64,000 nucleotides of DNA from Caulobacteraceae bacterium (GTDB taxonomy: Bacteria > Pseudomonadota > Alphaproteobacteria > Caulobacterales > Aquidulcibacteraceae). A program made the translations under genes and the position numbers. This document shows, piece by piece, positions 52,230 through 64,000 of the stretch (positions are counted from its first letter, which is position 1; each line of letters begins with the position of its first letter). The notes beneath the pieces were generated by a model, which saw only the letters and a program-made list of their open reading frames with translations, searched no databases and was not told where the DNA came from. The DNA lies in assembly GCA_016703335.1 (NCBI GenBank), contig JADJCG010000013.1, forward strand, positions 1-64,000. The letters run 5' to 3'.

Positions 52230-53667
52230 ATGACCGAACAGTCCGCTCCCGCTCAGCGCAAACCGAACGCGCGTATCGATCTCACGCAGGGGCCGATCGC
52301 GCGCACGCTGCTGATGTTCTCGTTGCCCGTCCTGGGCACGAGCATGCTGCAGTCGCTGAATGGATCGATCAACTCGATCTGGGTTGGGCGCTTGCTCGGC
52401 GAAGAAGCGCTGACTGCGACGGTCAACGCCACGCTCATTCTGATGTTCTTGCTAGGCGCTATGTTCGGCATCGGCATGTCGGCCACGATCCTGGTTGGCC
52501 AAGCTGTCGGCGCGAAGGATTTGGCGCGCGCGAAGAAGGTCGTCGGCACGACGGCGGTTTTCGTTTTGGTGTTGTCGCTGGCGACAGCGCTCGTCGGCTA
52601 TCTCGCCTCCGAGCAAATTCTCACCTGGATGGGAACGCCGGCAGCGAGCTTGCCGCTCGCGGAGGCCTATCTGCGCGTGATCTTCCTCTCGATGCCGTTT
52701 CTCTTTTTCTTTGCGTTCATGGTGATGGTGCAGCGCGGGGCGGGCGACGCGAAAACACCGTTCCGCTTCATGACGCTCGCGATCGTGCTGGATATCATCT
52801 TCAATCCGCTACTGATCTCCGGTCTCGGTCCGTTCCCGCAGCTCGGCATCGCTGGCGCGGCTGTCTCCACGTTGCTCTCGCAAGCGATCGGCATGTTCGC
52901 GATGCTGGCGTATCTCTACTGGCGCAAAGCAGATCTCAGACTTGCGCGTGGTGAGCTGCTTGCTGAAGCCCGATCCGGAATTGCTGTCGACGGTGGTGTT
53001 CAAAGGCCTGCCGATGGGCGCGCAGATGATCGTGATCTCGGTGTCGGCGATCATCATGATGTCGATGATCAACGCATATGGCGCGGAGACGGCCGCTGCC
53101 TATGCCGTTGCGGTGCAGATCTGGACCTACGTGCAAATGCCAGCGATGGCGATCGGCGCAGGCGTTTCCTCGATGGCGGCGCAAAACGTCGGCGCCAAGC
53201 AGTGGGATCGAGTCGAGCGCACCGCGACGGCCGGCATTTCGATCAACGTGCTGCTGACAGGCAGCATGGTCGTGCTGCTTTACTTCATCGATCCCTACAT
53301 CGTGCAACTCTTCTTGCCGGGCGCGCCGCATGCCGTGGCGGCCGCTGAGCACATCAACAACATTGCCGGTTGGAGTTTCATTCTGTTTGGCGTGACGTTC
53401 GTTCTGTTCGGCGTTGTGCGCGCCACAGGCGCGGTGATGCCGCCGCTGATCATTCTGATCATTTCGCTGATCGGTGTTCGGATCGGCTTCGCGAAAATGC
53501 TGGAGCCGTATTGGGGACAGGAGGCGATTTGGTGGAGCTTCCCGACCAGCATGATCGTGTCTGCGTCGCTTGCGTACGCGTACTATCGTTGGGGTGGTTG
53601 GCGCAAAGCTCGCATGGGCCCGCCGATTGCGCGCGAAGCCGAACCCGCGCCGGCTGAAGTTGGCTGA
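52230..53667 (+). CDS. MATE-family efflux pump, one-base frameshift
   Basis: Inner-membrane multidrug exporter with about 12 helices. The N-terminal half starts PIARTLLMFSLPVLGTSML and GIGMSATILVGQAVGAKD; the C-terminal half repeats this with GAGVSSMAAQNVGAKQWDR. The frame is lost at about 52955, at the loop between the halves: the expected LKPDPELLSTVVFKG lies in another frame, which then runs to 53667. The 1438-nt span implies one extra base. Probably a sequencing error. Confidence 0.87.
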
Positions 53668-53673
53668 AGGAGC

Positions 53674-54911
53674 CTAGCTCCGATAGTCGCCATTGATCTC
53701 GATGTAGCGCTTCGTGAGATCGCACGTGAACATCTTGGCGCGGCCTTGGCCTGGGCCGACCGTTACGCTGATATCTAGCTCAGCGCCTTTCATGTACGCG
53801 CTCATCGCGGCTTCGTCGTATTCTTCCGAGATCATGCCGTTGCGGGCGGCGTGGAGTGAGCCGAAGCGTACGCCGATCATTTCGCGCTTCACTGGTTGAT
53901 CGCTGCGTCCGATCGCCATGACGATGCGGCCCCAGTTTGCGTCTTGGCCGGCGATGGCGGTTTTCACGAGCGGGCTTTCGCAGATCGTGCGCGCGATGGC
54001 CTTGGCTGATGCATCGTTCGCCGCGCCTTCTACAGTCACGGTGACGAGCTTCGTCGCGCCTTCGCCGTCGCGCACGATCTGGATGGCGAGATCGGCCAGC
54101 ACCTTGCTCAACGCCGCGCGGAAATCGGCGAGGCGGGGGTCGCTGACATCTGGAATCGGCGGCACGTTTGCTTGGCCGGTGGCGAACAGCAGTACGCAAT
54201 CATTCGTCGAGCGGTCGCCGTCGACGGTGATCGAGTTGAAGCTGGTCTCGGTTTCCTGACGCAGCAGCGTTTTCAGGATCGGCGCGGAAATAGCGGCATC
54301 GGTGAACACAAACGCGAGCATCGTCGCCATGTCAGGCGCGATCATGCCGGAGCCCTTAGCGATGCCGGCGATGCGTACTTCAACGCCATCGATCATGCAC
54401 GCCGCGCCCGAGCCCTTGGGGAACGTATCGGTCGTCATGATCGCGGCGGCGGCAGCTGGCCAATTAACCGGCGCTAGCTCCATTTTTGGCAGCGCAGCGG
54501 CGATTTTGGAATCATCGAGCACGACGCCGATGACGCCTGTCGAAGCGGACAGCATTTCGCGCGCTTCGACACCAAGCGTTTCGGCGGCGGCCTCAAGCGA
54601 GCGTTTGCAGGCGGCGTCGCCCGCCGGCCCGGTGAAGGAATTGGCGCAGCCGGCGTTCACGAGAAGTCCGCGTGAGCCGCCGCGCGTGGCGGACAGTGCT
54701 TGTTTGCACCAATCGGTTGGCGCTGAGCCAACGGCGTTGGACGTGAAGACGCCAGCAGCCTTCGTGCCTTTGGCGCACCGGATGAGCAGCAGATCCGGGC
54801 GCTCCTGCTTGTAAAAACCGGCGCGGCCAATCGCGGCTTCAAGGCCGGCGATGGGCGGCAGCTCGGGAAAGGCGCCGGCGCGAGCGGGCTGATTTGCGAG
54901 TCAGGCTTCAT
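53674..54911 (-). CDS. argJ: Glutamate N-acetyltransferase / ornithine acetyltransferase, one-base frameshift
   Basis: Moves acetyl groups between N-acetylornithine and glutamate in arginine synthesis. MKPDSQISPLAP is the start; after a shift at about 54872 the next frame reads ELPPIAGLEAAIGRAGFY and continues through VFTSNAVGSAP, VNAGCANSFTG and KGSGMIAPDMATMLAF, the autocleavage site with the nucleophile Thr. One missing base near 54872 explains the shift; the corrected length is 412 aa. It is the second gene of a minus-strand pair with the PPIase gene. Confidence 0.9.
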
Positions 54912-54988
54912 GCGCGCCGCTGTATCAGACGGCACGCGCGGCGTCGCCCTTCGACAAAGGCGACGTCACGCGAACGCTGAAGCAGCTG

Positions 54989-56107
54989 TTAAGGCGTTGT
55001 GCCGGTTTCTTCCTGTGTCGCCGGTTGTTGCTGCGGCTGCGGCGCTGGTGGGCGCTGCGGCTGCGGGCGTTGTGCTGCCGGGGGTGTTTGCGCTGGTGGC
55101 GTCGTCGCCGGCGCTTGCGTCGTGGTGGCAGGCGCTTGTCCGCCCGCGCCCATCGGGAACGGGAATGGCGGTGCGTTCGCATCTGGCGCAGGCGTGGTCG
55201 GACGCGCTGGCGTCGGCGCGGCATCTTCCGGCGCCGTCACTTCGCCGCCCGGCTCCATGCCTTCCTCCGGCTGACGCAGGCGCTCGACCCGCGCGTCGCG
55301 GGCGAGGCGTTCGTCTAGCTGGGTGATTTCCTGGTAGCGCAGCCAATCGACGATGCGTGGGCGCAACGTTTCCAGGCTCGGCACGCCGCGGGTGCGGCGG
55401 TCAAGCACTTGGTAGGTGTACCAGTGCCCCTCCGCCTCGATCGGCCCGATCAGGTTGCCGACCGTGGTGGCGTTCACTTCCTGCTTCATCGCGGTGGTGA
55501 GGTCATCGACGGCGCTAAAGCCCAAATCGCCGCCGTCGCCGCTGGTGTTTTGCTCGAAAGCGATCACTTCAAATCGTTCGCCCTGATCCAGCCGTCTTTT
55601 GGCCTGATCCGCGGCTTCACGTGTTGGGAACACGATCTGACGGAGATGGACTTCCTCGCCTTGACCCAGCCGGTTGACGTTCTCGCGGTAGAGCCGCTCG
55701 ATCGCTTCGGGATCGGTCGCACGCGCGTCGATCTCGTCATAAATGGAATTGGCCAGGACGCGCTCGCGGGCGTTTTCGACTTGCCGGCGCACGTCGGCCC
55801 GGCGGTCGAAGCCGCGGGCTTCAGCTTCCATCGCAAAGAGGCGCACTTGGATCAGCTCTTCGAGAGCCAAGTAGAACGCGTCGGAATTAGCGTCCAAATC
55901 CTCGGTTTCACGCAGCCAGCCGCGCGCGACGGCGTGCGCGCGAACGTCCTCGATGTAGATCGGGCGGCCGTTGACGGTAGCTGCAACGATCGGGTCGGCG
56001 CCGCCTTGGGCGTCGCCACTGGAGTCGCGGCCCAAACCGCAGCCGACGAGCGTCAAAGCTGCGGCGAAAAAAATCGCGGGGAGGAGGGCGCGCTTCAGCG
56101 TGGCCAT
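54989..56107 (-). CDS. Parvulin-type peptidyl-prolyl isomerase lipoprotein
   Basis: Folding helper of the SurA/PrsA type. The signal peptide ends in a lipobox, TLVGCG. A SurA-like N-terminal helical domain follows, then the rotamase domain at about residues 150-240 (LRQIVFPTREAADQAKRRL, SGDGGDLGF). The last 90 residues are Pro/Ala/Gln-rich and unstructured. 372 aa. It lies upstream of argJ on the same strand and is divergent from secA. Confidence 0.9.
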   Translation of the reverse strand: MATLKRALLPAIFFAAALTLVGCGLGRDSSGDAQGGADPIVAATVNGRPIYIEDVRAHAVARGWLRETEDLDANSDAFYLALEELIQVRLFAMEAEARGFDRRADVRRQVENARERVLANSIYDEIDARATDPEAIERLYRENVNRLGQGEEVHLRQIVFPTREAADQAKRRLDQGERFEVIAFEQNTSGDGGDLGFSAVDDLTTAMKQEVNATTVGNLIGPIEAEGHWYTYQVLDRRTRGVPSLETLRPRIVDWLRYQEITQLDERLARDARVERLRQPEEGMEPGGEVTAPEDAAPTPARPTTPAPDANAPPFPFPMGAGGQAPATTTQAPATTPPAQTPPAAQRPQPQRPPAPQPQQQPATQEETGTTP

Positions 56108-56173
56108 GCGTTCTGCTTTCCTACTTCGGGTGTGTGCAAGCCCTGCGCCCCAGAGCGCGCTCTGTGGGTCGCA

Positions 56174-56202
56174 TTGACACGCCCTAGGGGCGCTCTTAAG
56201 TC
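56174..56202 (+). promoter_or_regulatory. Possible secA promoter
   Basis: TTGACA (56174-56179), 17 bases, then TAAGTC (56197-56202). The -10 match is weak. The spacer holds an inverted repeat, CGCCC-TA-GGGGCG, which could be an operator. Confidence 0.4.
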
Positions 56203-56340
56203 TCGCCAGCGCACGTGTCGAGGGTGTTTTCGCACGCGGGCGCGCGTCGGTGAGTCAATAAAAACCCAATTAACTCAACGGATTAGACGCTCTTCCCCGC
56301 GCCCCCTCCCAAGCGGCGCCTTAACCATTAGAACGCGCAC

Positions 56341-59045
<2,705 letters not shown>

Positions 59046-59055
59046 CGGCGCGGCT

Positions 59056-59895
59056 TTAGCGGCGAGTGTTGTTCGCGATGACGAACGGCTGGTCTGTCGG
59101 GAAACCGGAGATCAGCCGATAGGTCAGCGCGCCGGCTGCCAGCGATTGCACCTCAACTTGCGCGCCGCTCAACGTCACTGTGCGCGGCATGTTCGCGACG
59201 GGTGTCGTCTCGCGCTGATCGGTGATCAGCGCACTCGCATCGCCTTCGCGTGAGCGTAGCTCGACGATGGCCGTATCACCGATGACACGCGCGGTGAGTT
59301 CTAGGGTCACCGGCGCGATGTGATTTTGCTGGAGCGGCGTGAATGGCACGGGCGCGCGGATTGGCGTCGTTGCGATGGTGACCGCGCCGCCGCTCACGTG
59401 AGGCGTCGCTGGTATTTCCCAAGCGCCGCTCACTGCGCGCGTCGGCATAACATTGACTTGCAGATACGCCAGATAGTCGAACACCCGATCCCCGTTGTTG
59501 TCGGCGAGGCATGTGCGCGTGATCAAGGGCGGCCGCAGCGGCGTGAGCGCAGTTACCTCCGTGGTCGCGCGGCAGAAGAGACGCACCTCGCGATGTTGAT
59601 GTAGCAAAACCGGAAAGAGCTCCGTGCCAGGGCTGATTTCCAATGCGAGCGAAGCGTTGCCGACGGCAATTGCACCCGCCACCGGCGCATCCACACGCAC
59701 CGCGCCGACGATGCTGGCTTGCTGCGTCAACAGCACGGTCGTGCCGGTCGCCGTTTGCGGTTCGGCATTAAACTCAACGGGTTGCGCCGCCAGCACGAGC
59801 AAACCAGAATCGGAAACCGTGGCAGGCGGTGCGGCCGCTTGCGCCATAAGCAGCGGCGCGAGCAGCAATGCAGCAATCGACGCGACGTGGCGCAT
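59056..59895 (-). CDS. Exported protein of unknown function
   Basis: A 279-residue protein with a signal peptide ending LLMAQA and a beta-rich mature part (TRTCLADNNGDRVFDYLAY has an EF-hand-like Asp-rich loop; RTVTLSGAQVEVQSL). No known domain recognised. The ATG at 59895 overlaps the M20 peptidase stop (TAATG), so the two are probably one operon. Its stop lies ten bases from the end of secA. Confidence 0.75.
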   Translation of the reverse strand: MRHVASIAALLLAPLLMAQAAAPPATVSDSGLLVLAAQPVEFNAEPQTATGTTVLLTQQASIVGAVRVDAPVAGAIAVGNASLALEISPGTELFPVLLHQHREVRLFCRATTEVTALTPLRPPLITRTCLADNNGDRVFDYLAYLQVNVMPTRAVSGAWEIPATPHVSGGAVTIATTPIRAPVPFTPLQQNHIAPVTLELTARVIGDTAIVELRSREGDASALITDQRETTPVANMPRTVTLSGAQVEVQSLAAGALTYRLISGFPTDQPFVIANNTRR

Positions 59896-61299
59896 TATTG
59901 CGGACCCGCGAGGCTTGTGAGTAGCAAGCGCCAGTGCGTCAGGCCTTTATAGAAGCTGTCGACCGGTACGCGCTCGTTGAGGCCGTGCGCGAAATCGTCA
60001 TTGTCGCCAATGAAGATTGCGCCGACGCCGTACGTGGGAATACCCGCGGCGCGGAAGAACAAACCATCCGTCGCGCCCGCCGACATGTAAGGCGAAACCA
60101 CCGCGTCGGGGTAAGATGCATGAACGGCGCGAGACGTCGCCTGCATCACATCGGCGCGCAGCGGCGATGCTTCGCTTGAGTTGGAAGGCCCAAGCGGCTC
60201 AACCGTAACCTTGCTGCCGGCGATCGCGCGCAGCTCCGTCAGCACATCCTCGACCGGCACCCCGGGGAAGATACGGCAATTCACTGTCGCCGCGGCGCTT
60301 TGCGGCAAGGCGTTCTCTGCGTGACCGCCATTCAGCATTGTCGCGACGCAGGTCGTGCGCATCATCGAAGAAAGCGAAACGTTGTGCGAGAGCGTCCGCG
60401 CTGCAACCGGTCGCCTGGATGCTCAGCAAAGCGTCGCAAGTGCGGCGCCTTCGGTCAGGAAACACCCTCGCTGTATTGCGGAAGCTCTCGATCGTGGTGT
60501 CGTTCCACATCACTGGAAACTGAAACGCGCGCAGCCGCGCCAGCGCGTCGCCGAGATCGTAAATTGCGTTGTCCTCGCGCGGTTGCGAGGAATGGCCGCC
60601 GGGATTCCGCGCCGTGAACGTGAAGCTGGCGTAGGTCTTTTCCGCCGTTTGCACGACATAAGCGATGCCGCGATTGTTGCCGTCGAGTTGGCCGCCGCCA
60701 GCGTCGGAGTTCAGCGCAAATTCGGCGTTGCCGAGAAGATCGCGATGCTGAGCGAGTAGCGCTTCAGTGGTTGCGCCGGTCGTTTCTTCGTCACCCGAGA
60801 ACCAGATAATCAAATCGCGCGTCGGCACGAAGCCTTCGGCGCGTAGCGCTAGAAACGTCGAGGTCAGCTGAACGATGCCGCCTTTGTTGTCGATCGTACC
60901 GCGTCCGAAAAAGAAATTGTTTTCTTCGACGAGTGTGAATGGATCGCGCTCCCAATCGCTGCGCAGCGCCGGCACCACGTCCATGTGCGCGAGCAGCAGA
61001 ATGGGGCGTCCGCCCGAGCCATTGCCGCGGTAGCGCACAACCAAGCCTGCCGTGCCATTCAGCGGCAGGACGTGCACATCTTCGGCAGCAAAGCCTGCGC
61101 CGCGGAAAAGCCCCGCGAGATAATCCGCCATCGCCGGCGTCTGCGCGCCTTCGACGGACGTGTTGAAGGCGATGACCCGCTGATAGATTTCGCGCGCCTG
61201 CGCGCGCTGCGTTTGGCTCGCTTCTTGCGCCCAAGCCGCATGCGCGAAACCACATACGAAGAGGGCGCCTAACGCCAGCGCCCGAATCCATCCGCCCAT
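59895..61299 (-). CDS. Exported M20 family peptidase, one-base frameshift
   Basis: Zinc-dependent dipeptidase or carboxypeptidase, periplasmic. Signal peptide ends FAHAAWAQ. The metal site appears in LLAHMDVVPAL, FFFGRGTIDNKGGIVQL and FSGDEETTGATTEALL, with NPGGHSSQP in the dimerisation domain. The frame is lost at about 60378; the correct continuation reads NVSLSSMMRTTCVATMLNGGHAENALP and runs through YMSAGATDGLFFRAAGIPTYG to the stop at 59895. The 1405-nt span fits one extra base. The ATG at 61299 starts the signal peptide. Confidence 0.87.
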
Positions 61300-61375
61300 G
61301 AAAATCCCCAATCGTTTCAGGTATGCTGGCCGTGGGTTAGCGCTTTGGCAAGGGATTGGGCGCAGGGCTAGGCAG

Positions 61376-62615
61376 ATGTCCCTTGCGCATGCGCCCACGA
61401 GCACGGCCGCGCCGACTTTTGCGCGCTGGGAACCCGTGGCGGCCGCACTCTGCCTAGCCCAATTTTCCGAGCCGCTGTTTGCCGCAATCGCGCAGAGCCA
61501 AGGCCTGACTGAACCGCCGGGCTATGCGCGCGCCTTCTTCCTTCCGGTCTATGGATTTTTAGCCTGGGTGTTGTGGCGCGATCGCGCACAAGCCTTCGCC
61601 GCCGCGCGCGCTGTGCCGCTGATGATGGGTTTGATCGCAGTGGCCGCGCTCTCAACGCTGTGGTCGATCGATAGCGGCGCGACGTTGCGCCGTTCGGTGT
61701 GGCTCGCACTCTCGATGGCGTTCGGGCTCTATCTCGCGTGGCGTCACGATTGGAAGTCGCTGCTGAACGTTCTCGCTGGTGGCTTCATCGTTCTGATTGC
61801 TGGATCGTTCGCGCTTGGGCTCCTAGCGCCAAGCATCGGCCGCATGACATTCGAGCACCCCGGCGCTTGGTCCGGTCTTTGGACGCACAAGAACACGCTC
61901 GGCGGCATCATGGCGTTGGGCGTCGCCATCAACGCCGCCGCGGCGATCGTAACGCCCGGAGCGGCGCAAGCTTTGGATTGCCTTCGCGCTTGCCGCGTTC
62001 ATGCTGGTGGTGCTTTCGACGTCCAAGACGGCGCTGATCGCGTCGATGCTCGGCTTCTGCATGATCGGCTTCTGCATGATCGTGCGCCGCGGCCCGGTGC
62101 ACATGATTGCCGGCCTCGCGACCGCGAGCGTCGCGATCGTGACCATCACCGGCATCGTGCTCCTTGCACCGGATTTGCTCGTCGCCGCCATCGGCCGCGA
62201 TCTCACGCTCACCGGACGCACCGATATTTGGGAAGCTTCAGCGCGTTTCGTCGAGGCCAAGCCGTGGCTCGGTTACGGCTATTACGCCTTCTGGCTGCCT
62301 GATGACGGCCCGGCCTATTGGGTTCGTCAAGCGGTGGCATGGCAAGTGGCATCCGCGCACTCGAGCTGGCTTGAGTTGGCGCTTGGCGTCGGCCGCATCG
62401 GCGTCGCTTTGTTCGCGTTGCAGTTGCTGGCGACGCTTGGGCGCGGGGTCAGCGCGGTAATGCAGCCTAAGGCTGGCCTCTGGGCGCCGGCATTCCTCGC
62501 GACCTTCGCGCTCTACACGCTGAGCGAAAGCCACGCGCTGCAAGCCAACAATATCTTCTGGATCATCTACGTGGCGGTCGCAGCGCGGCTCGCACTCGAT
62601 GCGAGACAATGCTAA
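61376..62615 (+). CDS. O-antigen ligase/Wzy-like membrane protein, one-base frameshift
   Basis: Polytopic inner-membrane protein of the O-antigen ligase family, which joins or polymerises polysaccharide. About ten helices, for example LAWVLWRDRAQAFAAARAVP; a periplasmic loop with the conserved FEHPGAWSGLWTHKNTLGG (His/Lys) and, after the shift, GRTDIWEASARFVEAKPWLGYGYYAFW. The frame changes at about 61975, where WIAFALAAFMLVVLSTSKTAL is in another frame. Probably one extra base. Stop overlaps ruvC (TAATG). Supports polysaccharide assembly with ugd, uxs and kds genes. Confidence 0.85.
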
Positions 62616-63130
62616 TGACCGCAATTCTCATCCTCGGTGTCGATCCGGGCCTCAACCGTTGCGGCTGGGGGCTTATCGTCAGCGAAGGCTCGCGGCTCTC
62701 TCACGTCGCGCACGGAGTCATCAAGCCGCCGCAACAACAACAACTCGCGTCCCGTCTGCATGATCTGTTCGAGGGCTTGAGCGCCGTGATCGAGCAATAT
62801 CAGCCGACCGAGGCGGCGGTCGAAGAAACGTTCGTGAACTCCAATGCGCGCGCAGCTCTTGCGCTTGGCCAAGCGCGCGGCGTTGCGCTCGCCGCCGCTG
62901 CACGGCGCGGGCTCGCCGTTGCCGAATACGCCCCTACAACGATCAAGAAAGCTGTCGTTGGCTCCGGCGCGGCCGACAAAAACCAAGTTGCGTTTATGGT
63001 GCAGCGCCTGTTGCCTGCGGCAGGCCCGGTGACCGCCGACGCCGCCGACGCGCTCGGGATCGCCCTATGCCACGCGGCCCACGGCGGGTTTCGCCGCCGC
63101 GCCGGCGCGTGGGGAACCCATAGGCATTAA
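62615..63130 (+). CDS. ruvC: Holliday junction resolvase
   Basis: Cuts Holliday junctions during recombination. 171 aa; catalytic acids in LGVDPGLNRCGWG, AAVEETFVNSNARAALALGQARG and the C-terminal DAADALGIALCHAAHG. The ATG at 62615 overlaps the previous stop (TAATG); an ATG at 62609 is two residues longer. ruvA and ruvB are not in the window; a PAS sensor gene follows. Confidence 0.94.
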   Translation: MTAILILGVDPGLNRCGWGLIVSEGSRLSHVAHGVIKPPQQQQLASRLHDLFEGLSAVIEQYQPTEAAVEETFVNSNARAALALGQARGVALAAAARRGLAVAEYAPTTIKKAVVGSGAADKNQVAFMVQRLLPAAGPVTADAADALGIALCHAAHGGFRRRAGAWGTHRH

Positions 63131-63180
63131 TCTGCGTTACGCACCGCCGGGTTCTGTGGGCTCGGCCTGCGGACGGGCGT

Positions 63181-64000
63181 GTGGATGGCGGACGACCAAC
63201 CAAATCTGATTTTGCGCCTGAGGATTTGCTCGCCTCGCTGCGGGTGAGCGAAGCGCGTCTACGCGGCGTGCTCGATAGCATTTCCGACGGGTTCTACGCC
63301 GTCGACCGCGACTGGCGTCTCACCGAGTTCAATCCCGCGGCCGAAAAGTATTTCGGCATGAGCCGCGCGCAGATGATTGGTCGCGACTATCGCGACCTGA
63401 TCTCGGCGGCGAGCGACGAGTTCAAGGAATTGCTCGATGCAGCCATGGCTGGCGGACCGATGCGCGTGCTTGAGGCGCCGTCGCTCTACCGGCCCGGCCG
63501 GCAAGTCGAGCTCTGCGTCGCGTTGACGGACATTACCGACCGCCTGCAAACGCGCTCGCGTCTCGAAGCAGCGGTTGCAGAACGCACAGCCGCATTTCAG
63601 GCAAGCGAAGCGCGCTTGCGTAGCATCTTCGAGACGACGAATCTTTTTCAGGGCTTGCTCGCGCCCGACGGCACACTGCTCGATTGCAACGCCGCCGCCT
63701 TTAGGGCGATCAACGCGCGCAAGGAAGATGTCGTCGGGCTAAAGCTCTGGGAGACGCCTTGGATCAGCGCCAATGAACTCACGGTAGCGTTCGCGCGCGA
63801 AACGGTTGCGCGTGTCAGCGCCGGCGAAATCGTAACGCAGCCGAACATGTCGCTCCAATTGCCAGCCGGCGCGCGTGCGTTCGATTTCGCGATGCGTCCG
63901 GTGCATGACGAAACCGGCGCCGTCATCGCGATGGTTCTGGAAGCTAACGAGATTACGGCACGGCTCAAAGCCGAAGAGGATCTTCGCCAAGTTCAAAAGC
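63181..64000 (+). CDS. PAS-domain sensor protein, probably histidine kinase (3' end outside window)
   Basis: About 273 codons are visible. Two PAS domains: RLRGVLDSISDGFYAVDRDWRL with AAEKYFGMSRAQMIGRDYRDL, then ARLRSIFETTNLFQGLLAPDGTL with AINARKEDVVGLKLWETPW, and a PAC-type end, AMVLEANEITARLKAEEDLRQVQ. The linker between them (VALTDITDRLQTRSRLEAAV) is a coiled helix. The first PAS domain's last part looks short, so a small deletion is possible. The output domain is beyond base 64000; a histidine kinase is the usual partner. GTG at 63181 is the likely start. Confidence 0.8.
   Translation, partial: MDGGRPTKSDFAPEDLLASLRVSEARLRGVLDSISDGFYAVDRDWRLTEFNPAAEKYFGMSRAQMIGRDYRDLISAASDEFKELLDAAMAGGPMRVLEAPSLYRPGRQVELCVALTDITDRLQTRSRLEAAVAERTAAFQASEARLRSIFETTNLFQGLLAPDGTLLDCNAAAFRAINARKEDVVGLKLWETPWISANELTVAFARETVARVSAGEIVTQPNMSLQLPAGARAFDFAMRPVHDETGAVIAMVLEANEITARLKAEEDLRQVQK

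Overview
This window is GC-rich DNA from a Gram-negative alphaproteobacterium, most likely in the Caulobacterales/Hyphomonadaceae area. The support is indirect: Kdo and UDP-sugar genes of an outer membrane, outer-membrane porins, a ROSE-type RNA thermometer with an RpoH-like promoter, an ECF42 sigma factor paired with a DGPF protein, and a structured leader in front of ornithine decarboxylase where alphaproteobacteria often carry the speF motif. I saw no rRNA, tRNA, insertion sequence, prophage or CRISPR array.

Layout. 1-6.1 kb: UDP-sugar genes (ugd partial, phosphohexomutase, UDP-xylose synthase) with gpmA and a deaminase-only RibD-like gene. 6.1-7.4 kb: a porin-like gene, a strong terminator and an abnormal poly-G tract. 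7.4-13.7 kb: Kdo precursor genes (kdsA, kdsD/kpsF), a LysR regulator, and a glycosyltransferase-asparagine synthetase pair. 13.7-25.7 kb: exported M20 hydrolase, TPR protein, cold-shock protein, GST, cyclase-TPR protein, Hsp20 under heat-shock control, SCP2, hydrolase, reductase, DGPF/ECF42 pair and a PAP2 phosphatase. 25.8-34.8 kb: small metabolic and hypothetical genes, a TIR-like gene between two near-identical hairpins, a deoxyhypusine-synthase-like gene and ornithine decarboxylase. 35-40 kb: phosphate porin, pstS, pstC and pstA with Pho-box-like repeats. 40-49 kb: GT4 glycosyltransferase, putA, serine hydrolase, gluQRS, esterase. 49-64 kb: HNH nuclease, Flp pilin, mutT, GST, MATE pump, argJ, PPIase lipoprotein, secA, M20 peptidase, O-antigen-ligase-like protein, ruvC and the start of a PAS sensor.

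The genes suggest several working units: nucleotide-sugar and Kdo supply for surface polysaccharide, high-affinity phosphate uptake, polyamine synthesis, and protein export and folding.

Sequence quality matters here. More than a dozen genes, including the essential secA, are broken by one- or two-base shifts that a single-base correction would repair. A few loci look as if a few hundred bases are missing (methyltransferase, AraC fragment, putA/membrane-protein junction), and there is a roughly 70-base almost pure G tract. I read most of these as sequencing or assembly errors rather than true pseudogenes, so the broken genes are given as single features with the probable shift positions.
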